From Hyphodiscus hymeniophilus (Eukaryota; Ascomycota; Leotiomycetes; Helotiales; Hyphodiscaceae): a stretch of DNA of 64,000 nt. A model generated the notes under the pieces. The model was not told the origin of the DNA and searched no databases. It was given only the letters and a program-made list of their open reading frames with translations. Location: the NCBI GenBank assembly GCA_016508695.1, contig VNKQ01000012.1, forward strand, positions 1,426,001-1,490,000. The letters are read 5' to 3'. Numbering within the stretch: the stretch's first letter is position 1; the number at the start of each line of letters is the position of its first letter. The position numbers and the translations under genes were made by a program. Below are positions 57,201 through 64,000 of this stretch, piece after piece.

Positions 57201-59002
57201 GGGATACTAGAAAACTGGGGCTGCAAGGCTGCGACAATGTTACGAAGTCTTGCGAAGCATCAGATAGATTACTTCAGGTACTGACCGCCTTTCACTAACA
57301 GTGAGTTTAATGTCTTTCCATACTCGGTCTCTGACTGCGTGAGGGCGTCTCGTTTCACAAATCCCCGGCCAAAAAGTCTTTCTGTGGTTGTCAGCGGCAT
57401 CAGTAACACCCACCAAAGTCCGATCACCTCTGGTCGACACTGCCGAACCCTACCCTTAGCCACATTGCTTACCACACAATTATCTCAGAAACGCACATCT
57501 TCTGAAGCAACTTTGATAACATTCCATGCCTCTGAACGTTGGGAAGACGTATCAAACGCTAAATTTGGAAAAAGGACTTCTTCAATGACCTCAACTCATC
57601 ACTTGTCCAGAGGCTTCCCACATGGTCCATATTGACGTTTGCACTCATGGGAGTCCCGTCTTGGCTTAGAAGTCTCACCGACACAGCCAAAAAGAGCAGA
57701 AGTTCTGCAACTTGAGGTGTGTGCGGGTCTACGCCTCACGGAGCCCCTAGAAGTTGTGCCAGAATCTTTTTCTAGGGCCGTATGCAGTTCATCACAAACC
57801 TGGGACGACGGAAGGGGAATTGAACTTACCCACGGGAGCTATTTCACACCTGTAAAGCTCCCGTGATGAATGGGGGCGGGGGGAACGAAAGCTGCATTCC
57901 CGGGAGGTTCTAGGGCGCGCCCACATACCAAGCGTCAGATCTTGCATTCCTTGGAATGGGCGATCGTTTTGATTAGACACACGAGCCCATATGCATGAGC
58001 CCCCAAATGGGACGTGGCTCAGGTTCCATCTTCCCTGGTTCTTTCCACGGATTCTTTTTGCTCCTCACAGGCCGAGCTGCACACAGCGATGGTTTAGCAG
58101 CTCCATTATTTCAAACAAGGCTCAGCAACATTGTACTAAGCCCCAGAATGATAGAAGCGTACTCGAAGTATCACTCAAAGTAGACGACGGTTCACAGAAA
58201 GTCTGTCCGGGTGTAACCATAAAGCTTTCAGGGGGCCGAGTGATCAAAAGTGGCCTTGACGGTGTTCGATAATCTACAGCTAAAAGACATCCCGCACCGG
58301 GGAACAAGGGATACAATGAGTTTTCATCGGGATAGAACTTGCTTTTGACTGCGAAGTTAATCCCCTGAGACAGGCAGTCCATCGACGGCCACGATCACAA
58401 ATATTCCGAAGAATGCAGCACTATTGGATGCATAACTAATTGGTAGCACAAGGCTTAGGCTCCAGGAACTCTTCCGCTTCTTGCCTGAAAATATCTTTGA
58501 AACTTGACGCAGAGGACAGTCAAGGGGGAGTCTTGCGGTTCGATGAAGGACTGTCTCCAGGGCTTACTACATGTAGAATGAGGCGGCACTCACCCCCTCC
58601 TTCTCGAGTTGGTAAACTCCCCATACTCCATGACTCGGTCACTCTGCCAGCTTTGTGGATCCATTATGTGATTCTTCAACTACCATACATGATGGCGTAC
58701 GGCGGATTCATCCCCGGCTGCAAGCTCTGGCAGTCGAATCGTCAATTGCATTGAACTACGAATCAATGGACAAGCGTGACCAGCTTGATCCTTGACAGCA
58801 TTGCTTTTTCGTCAGTAGCATGGGGTCTACCATGAGTCCTATTACCTCTACGCTTGGTTATTATCCCATGGCCACAAGTATAAGACGCAGTGGTATTCTC
58901 AGGAGAAGAGCTTCACTCTTCTAGTGGTGGCTACCGAACCCCTCATCATCCTCATACCGCACTTCTCCTTCGATCGCCAGATCTTGGTTCATTCTCCGTA
59001 CC
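54252..59002. other. gene-poor region of about 4.7 kb
   Basis: No gene can be supported. 54252-55200 is relatively A/T-rich. Beyond that, composition is mixed and short frames (60-125 codons) overlap on both strands. The largest (56387-56761 and 57339-57635, plus strand) have no start context, intron logic or motif I recognise. I found no terminal repeats, transposase-like frames or tRNA signatures. Confidence 0.45.
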
Positions 59003-59756
59003 ATGGCAATACCATCCAGTCCTTTTCAATGCACTTGGGAAGGATGCTCTACGACCTTCACACGTAAAGCAGATATGGAACGTCATCGACGAGAGGGTCA
59101 TGGAAGTAAGCTGTTCTGCCCTCTGCCTTATTGTCGCTATTCAGGAACAAAGCGTCTTTCCAGGTTTAAAAACCACTTGAGAAGAAAACATCCTTACATA
59201 TTCCAAGGTATGTTACCAAGTCCCATTGACACACGTTCGAAAGTTGACAAGAGTCCACCCCCTTCAGTTCCGCTCAATATTCCTCCCATGACCGAACTCG
59301 CCCCATGTGCGCCGTTCGACTCTGGCATCATCCCACGACAAGACAATCTTGCACAAGGTTAGATCTCTCAGTTGCGTGCCCCATTTTGTCCCCTTGAACG
59401 CTAATTGTTGTTCCACAGTTCCGCAACCGATTCAATTTCAACAAACGGGGACTGGAAATGAAGAAAGATACACTCAGCGCAAGACTACTTCTCCCACGAA
59501 CTTCTCTTCAAGCGAAATCAAAAGAGCCATCCCTCGATATAGCCCAAAGTACAATGTGCTGGAGGAGCAACAGTATGTATTTCAGCCTCCGGCTCTGGTG
59601 CCTCAGAATGCACAAGGAACAAGTCCCTCAACTCCTGGTGAAGCCAACCTTCAAAATACGGAGCGCACATTCGATACGGGTACTCCAGAGCTACAAGGTG
59701 TGTTGTTTGAGAGCTCAGATGGGGAAGAAGATGCTGAAGGGAACTATACTTGGTGA
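59003..59756 (+). CDS. two-finger C2H2 zinc-finger protein (230 aa)
   Basis: Exons 59003-59357 and 59419-59756, 230 residues; the 61-nt intron (GTTAGA donor, CCACAG acceptor) joins in phase to give LAQVPQPIQFQQ. Two C2H2 fingers sit at the extreme N-terminus: Cys10/Cys15/His28/His33 and Cys39/Cys44/His58/His63, each C-x4-C-x12(13)-H-x4-H. The rest is Pro/Ser/Gln-rich with an acidic end (SSDGEEDAEG), as in activators. Likely a DNA-binding regulator. It shares finger position, spacing and intron habit with the gene at 62206, so the two look like paralogues. Confidence 0.72.
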
Positions 59757-61483
59757 TGGAATGTTGGGATATGGCACAGCGTGAGAGGTGGTACATAGAG
59801 AATTTTTGACCAAACCCAAAGAATTTTGCCCACAAGTCCTGATTCTTTCCGAATCGATGGGCATCATCAAAGATCTATGATAGTTGTGACTGTGACCCTA
59901 AAATCTCTTGTACTTATAATGGGAGAAGCTTCGACTTGCGGCTGGAAAGGTTTGGAGGTTGAGTATGGAGTTTCTAATGTCTCGATAAAGGTTGATATCG
60001 TTGCGGAGAGTTACGCAGGCTATTCCCACACGTTTCCGCCCAAGAAGGCTCTAAATCCCGTTCCAGCATGAGCACACCGTCTCGGCACTGATGACCCCCC
60101 AGTTGACAGCAACGCCCGGGCTGAAGAAGAGCGGGAAGGGGGATGATCTCAGTGCATTTAGACACAGACAGGGCCTGTCTACATCGTCTCGGGGCGTCGT
60201 GTCTCGATGCTTGTAGCGTGCCGTGAGCTCATCCTACCCTACAGTGATTTGCGGGCTAACGGATAACGTCCGATCCGAAAGCTGTACCATGCTTGATTCT
60301 TGGAGAACTCAATATAGAAGACGATGGAGCGAAATTCTTGTCTTCAACCCCTGAGTTATGCATTTAATCAGGAAGGGCTCTTGAGGATCATTGCTTGGTT
60401 CCTCAAGATGCTTTCGCATGGCTGATTGCCAGTGAGCAGTCCAGGTTTTCTGGGAGTGTTTCTTGGGCTAAATCTTCTTCAGGCTCCTTATGCCCTCATA
60501 CACAGTGCCCATCAGTACACTGAAAGCTGTGTCGGCTAGACACCAACCATGGAGACATTTGAAATCTAGATCGCACTTCGACTTTCGGAGGATATGCGAA
60601 CTGGTAGGCTGGAAGCAACTCATTCAAGCTTCTCGCTGTGAAAGCATTCCATTTCATCACAAGGCAAACATCAACAGGCAACAACTCGTATGACTCTTGT
60701 GTGCGTTGTCAATTGCGAGTTGCCTTGACCAGGGCGTCATGGTCGATTTTCTTAAGAGTCGGAATGGACGGATGAGCCCTGACCCACGAGCATCACCCTA
60801 ATGAGTCTACGGCTGCAGGTCTTACTCTTGTGGAATCTCCACCCATTCCTTGCATACCGATTTCCCAAATCTTACACTTGGTACCGACGGAATGGTTGTA
60901 ATATGCGGGTCTAGCTCGTGTCTACCATGGCAGTCTCGCTGCTACTCCTGTCACCAAGGGCCTTCTCTCTGCACCGACAGCTCCCAGGACGGGAAGGCTG
61001 CATATCGAGCACTTTATTTTCTTCCTGCCATTGCTGGGTAAATTATTGTAGGCTCTCCTGGCAGGGTGGCAGGGTTGGCCGGCGCTTAGGTTGGCTTCGC
61101 CCTTTTGCGGGACCCGTTTAGGCCATTGACCACCCGTCTGCACTCTGCACCCCTTTACACTGCACCATTCACTTTCTCTTCACCGCCGAAAAGATCTTCG
61201 CATCCGTGCCGCTGTTGAAATCACTCCCTCAGTATCCAAAATCGAAATGAGTCAATTTCCGCAACCTATTGGAAGATTGAATGAAGTCTCGAAATCCTGT
61301 GGACGTTCATGTCCCAATTCACTAGAAGATGGCAGCTGTTTCCGCACCCACGTATGGTTTACGCTGCATGTGTGGATCTATAATCCAACAGGAAGGGTTC
61401 CACATATAGAGTCTACTAGGAAAGTCAAGGAAAGTCAAGAGTAAGGGGTTAGAGGCGGCGGTGGTCGGATCTGCCTCGAAACC
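59757..61483. other. intergenic region, no supported gene
   Basis: About 1.7 kb. Short frames on both strands, such as 60490-60693 and 60850-61041, have scattered cysteines but no ordered zinc motif. No repeat or RNA gene was seen. Confidence 0.45.
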
Positions 61484-62041
61484 ATGCAGTCCTTCGCTCA
61501 AGTAGCATGCGCTTACAGCAACAGTCGCCCGACCACAATGAGGGTTGACATTGCGGAAGTGTCACAATTTGACCCGGACTTCTTCAATATCTTACCCTTG
61601 AGAGGTAGTGATGTGAAGACTGTCGAGGTATTCGGACCCGGCTGTGCGTTCACCGTTTCGTACCAAACACTTCCTCGCCAATCGATTCCCAACATCCTTA
61701 CAGAAATGCATGACATCCCCCCACAACCCGTTTATCACCTGCTATTCACCCATGGCGCCACGCATTTATTTGCTATATTCAATCGAGATAATGTGGACGA
61801 CAGTAGCGATGCAACTAATGAACGCATTTTCCCAACTTTTAGGATCGCCCTTCCCATGACCCACCCACCCATATGCATAGTACGCAGCTATACATGCACA
61901 TGGCAAAGCTGGTTTCCTCAACTTCGAAGGGTAATATCTGTCTGGCGAAAAGTGTGCCTTGCCCTCCGAGTATGTGACACGTTGAAGTGCGTGAACGAAC
62001 CTCCCTACCCCTGGCTTGGCACCCCCAGCGTGCTGACTTGA
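61484..62041 (+). CDS. hypothetical ORF (185 aa)
   Basis: An uninterrupted frame of 186 codons opening MQSFAQVACAYSNSRPTTMR and ending at TGA. It has no domain I recognise, no signal peptide and no strong codon bias. It lies 164 bp before the second C2H2 gene on the same strand. Its length makes it worth listing, but a chance frame in gene-poor DNA is quite possible. Confidence 0.3.
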   Translation: MQSFAQVACAYSNSRPTTMRVDIAEVSQFDPDFFNILPLRGSDVKTVEVFGPGCAFTVSYQTLPRQSIPNILTEMHDIPPQPVYHLLFTHGATHLFAIFNRDNVDDSSDATNERIFPTFRIALPMTHPPICIVRSYTCTWQSWFPQLRRVISVWRKVCLALRVCDTLKCVNEPPYPWLGTPSVLT

Positions 62042-62205
62042 GCTGGAGGTGTATTGATGCTTCGGAGAGCGGAAGGAGAAGTTGCAACAATCCCGAAGTG
62101 TTCAGATTGTACCTTATAATGGAGCAATTCCCCCTCCTCGATTCAAGGCATGTGAGAAACAGTGCCTCCCACTTCTCCGCGCATATCTAAACTAGCCTTT
62201 CCACA

Positions 62206-62748
62206 ATGACCTCTTCGAAGACTCAGATCCCCTGCAACTACCCTGGATGCAAGAAATACTTCCGAAGATGGCCAGACTTGAGGCGACACCAGGAGGAGAA
62301 GCACCAGCCTCCCAAACCTTGTCCAGTGCAAGATTGCGGCTACAAAATAAAGAGATTAAGTGAGATGAGGTCTCATTTACAAGAAAGGCATGGGTATAGA
62401 CGTGAAGGTATGTCACCACCACTTTAATGTGGCCACTATTAATGGCTGTTTCCAGATGCAACTGAGATGGTCGAACGCTTGTCCATCAGTTTCGGGGGCT
62501 TCAACACTGGAACAGTCGTGGCAGTAGAGACTCAGCCCTCCCACTCGAGTCACCAAACCATAATGGGTACGACACACGCTTATTCCATCGTTCTGGATGG
62601 TGTTCGAACACCACGAGATATCTTCGACGTGAACAACGCTGGGCATGCCTTCCTAGGCTCCTTGCGAGATGTAACTCACGGCTTTGGCGGATATAACCCG
62701 TCATCTTCAGACGTGTCTAGCTATATTTGTGCTTCAGGTAGGTTTTAA
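62206..62748 (+). CDS. two-finger C2H2 zinc-finger protein (164 aa)
   Basis: Exons 62206-62407 and 62456-62748, 164 residues; the 48-nt intron (GTATGT to CCAG) joins in phase as GYRREDATEMVERL. Fingers: Cys10/Cys15/His28/His33 and Cys39/Cys44/His57/His62, almost the same numbering as the gene at 59003. The C-terminal part (SISFGGFNTGTVV, then VTHGFGGYNPSSSD) is unrelated to known domains. The 3' end is uncertain: GTAGGT at the last Gly codon could be a donor leading to a short alternative end (about 62781). Likely a nuclear regulator; targets unknown. Confidence 0.68.
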
Positions 62749-63399
62749 CCGAGAGATGTTTTCATTGGTGCAGACTTCTGAGTATACCAGAGCGAGCAGT
62801 TGCTGACAACTCCCTTTGTAGCAGCATTGCCAATATCTTACGATAGCGCCAACACTCATACGTCCATATCATCCATGGGTATCGAATATTTCTGGGAGGA
62901 TTAAGAAGAGTGGGAAATCTGATTGTGCATATGTCGGGCATCTTCCAAAAAGAGCAAACCAGAAAAGCAACACCATCTTGAATTATGAAAGTGTGAATAA
63001 GGCGGACTTCGAAAGGAGCTGGGTCGGATTGTTTCTCTTCGCGAACTATCGGAAACACAAAACCAAACCCTCATTAAAAAGGCATAGACAGAAGGGGACT
63101 TCGAAAGGAGCTGGGTCGGATTGTTTCTCTTCGCGAACTATCGGAAACACAAAACCAAATCCTCATTAAAAAGGCATAGACAGAAGGGGACTTCGGAAAA
63201 TAGAGGCTTCGCATTATGCTATCTGGTTCATACCATGTGTGATATAATTTACACAGCCTATCTCCAGGCCGAATCGTATTTTCAATGCCAAAGCTCCTGC
63301 GCGATTATCTCTTGTTGTGCTCTCGCAACCCTATTCGAAAAAGGGAATTAAATTACAAGTACTAAAACAGTTGTAGCTCACTAAAGGCCCATCAAAGGA
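62749..63399. other. intergenic region with a 92-bp tandem repeat
   Basis: The 651 bp between the second C2H2 gene (plus) and the 3' end of the partial minus-strand gene. It contains the 92-bp tandem repeat listed separately. The open frames here arise mainly because the repeat keeps itself open. Confidence 0.5.
63005..63188. repeat. 92-bp tandem repeat, two copies plus a fragment
   Basis: Copies at about 63005-63096 and 63097-63188 are nearly identical (one C/T difference seen, in CAAACCCTC against CAAATCCTC). A third copy begins at 63189 with GACTTCG and then diverges. Each unit contains GGAGCTGGGTCGGATTG and TTCGCGAACTATCGG. No coding role is likely, since 92 is not a multiple of three. 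Confidence 0.92.
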
Positions 63400-64000
63400 T
63401 CACCATCTCGCACTCTCCCGCTCAGCTTCCAGTCTGGCAATACGAGCCTCGTCACTCTCCTCACCACCCCGTCGAGCTTTCTTTTTGCCTCTCCGCGCAT
63501 CTTCGGCATCATCACGGCTTCGCTTGAGAGTGCCAGCAGCTAGTCCAGTAAGACCTGCCATACGCTGAGCCTCTTTGAGCAGGCGTTCTCGATTCCTGGC
63601 TTCTCTTTCTTCTTCGTGAGGGTTCTTGCCAGTAGGTGCGGTAGTGGGTGTAGATTTAGGTCGTTCCTTCTCCTTGGCTCGCTCCCGCTCTTTATCCTTG
63701 TCCGCATCTCGGTGTCTAGAAGATTGATGTTCATCTTCGCGGTGACGAGTGGTGGTAGATGACTTCTCTTGTTGGCGATCGCGAGCGGCGCGGGGTCCGG
63801 TGGGGATAATGATATCTTCGAGAGTGTTCTTGCGTCGGATACTGGCTCCTTTAATCTCAATACCATGGTGACCATTGGAGATGAGTGATGGTCTGCGAGA
63901 GGTATCATCGAGTTCGATTGGGGTGGGAGGTACTGAGCTGTCGACCTTGTCCGACTTCTTCTCAGGGGCCTCGGATCCGCGACGGCTGTGACGATGACGG
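63400..64000 (-). CDS. charged, probably nuclear protein; C-terminal part only
   Basis: An open minus-strand frame runs from the window's right edge to a TGA at 63402-63400, giving the last 199 full codons. It has no in-window ATG requirement, since the start lies beyond 64000. The text is rich in Arg, Lys, Glu and Ser: a conserved-looking block EIKGASIRRKNTLEDIIIPT, then basic/acidic repeats (KDKERERAKEKERPK). The end is RLLKEAQRMAGLTGLAAG, RSRDDAEDARRGKKKARR and RLEAERESARW. Such composition is common in fungal splicing or transcription cofactors, but I cannot name the family. Frames on other strands here are shadows. Confidence 0.7.
   Translation of the reverse strand, partial: RHRHSRRGSEAPEKKSDKVDSSVPPTPIELDDTSRRPSLISNGHHGIEIKGASIRRKNTLEDIIIPTGPRAARDRQQEKSSTTTRHREDEHQSSRHRDADKDKERERAKEKERPKSTPTTAPTGKNPHEEEREARNRERLLKEAQRMAGLTGLAAGTLKRSRDDAEDARRGKKKARRGGEESDEARIARLEAERESARW

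Noticed and set aside
63540..63908. 122-codon minus-strand frame starting MIPLADHH
   Set aside because: It overlaps, in another frame, the longer open frame with conserved-looking charged sequence that ends at 63400.
1..64000. CRISPR arrays, bacterial operons, ribosomal RNA genes
   Set aside because: Nothing of this kind is visible. Introns and gene families indicate fungal nuclear DNA, and the only regular repeats are the tandem duplications listed.

Overview
The window reads as nuclear DNA of a filamentous ascomycete (Pezizomycotina; a leotiomycete is my guess, not shown). Almost every recognisable gene is interrupted by short GT-AG introns of about 45-80 nt. Three binuclear zinc-cluster (Zn2Cys6) regulators, a PDR-type ABC transporter, a UstYa/DUF3328 oxidase, a Kex2-repeat secreted peptide and a patatin-NB-ARC (NLR) gene are all typical of that group. 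I rebuilt multi-exon genes by joining exons at GT-AG sites and checking phase. For all genes except those flagged below, the summed exon lengths are divisible by three.

Layout. 1-19 kb: a 165-bp tandem duplication, mitochondrial phosphate carrier MIR1, a delta-12 fatty acid desaturase, a PAF-acetylhydrolase-like esterase, a zinc-cluster factor, an NAD(P)-binding NmrA-like protein, an alpha/beta hydrolase with a one-base frameshift, and a 1437-residue PDR ABC transporter. 20-29 kb: a large zinc-cluster factor next to a patatin-NB-ARC NLR gene that is broken by frameshifts and by an 861-bp hAT-like transposon with an 8-bp target duplication. 29-41 kb is a housekeeping block: deoxyribose-phosphate aldolase, an ITC1/ACF1-type ISWI subunit, the ER glucosyltransferase ALG8, an EMP47-type cargo lectin and a small VOC/glyoxalase protein. 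41-49 kb: an F-box-like protein, a divergent pair made of a UstYa-type oxidase and a secreted precursor with four Kex2-type repeats, and a PCA1-type heavy-metal P-type ATPase with a CC-rich N-terminus. 49-64 kb: a third zinc-cluster factor, about 6 kb that is poor in genes, two related two-finger C2H2 genes, a 92-bp tandem repeat, and the C-terminal end of a charged, probably nuclear protein that runs off the window.

Most interesting. (1) The oxidase/precursor pair at 41.8-43.8 kb has the layout of a minimal dikaritin-type ribosomal peptide (RiPP) pathway, with a repeated core (VNIYAQAPPL) that I do not recognise. The oxidase exons do not join in phase with the obvious splice sites. (2) The hAT-like element in the NLR gene carries a GTAAGT donor in its terminal repeat. 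With a CAG just beyond the insertion, the element could be spliced out in frame, so it may act as a new intron. (3) The ITC1-type gene has a first coding exon consisting only of ATG, and a 19-nt microexon.

Limits: all gene models are by eye, without homology search or RNA data. Assignments rest on motifs and family knowledge.
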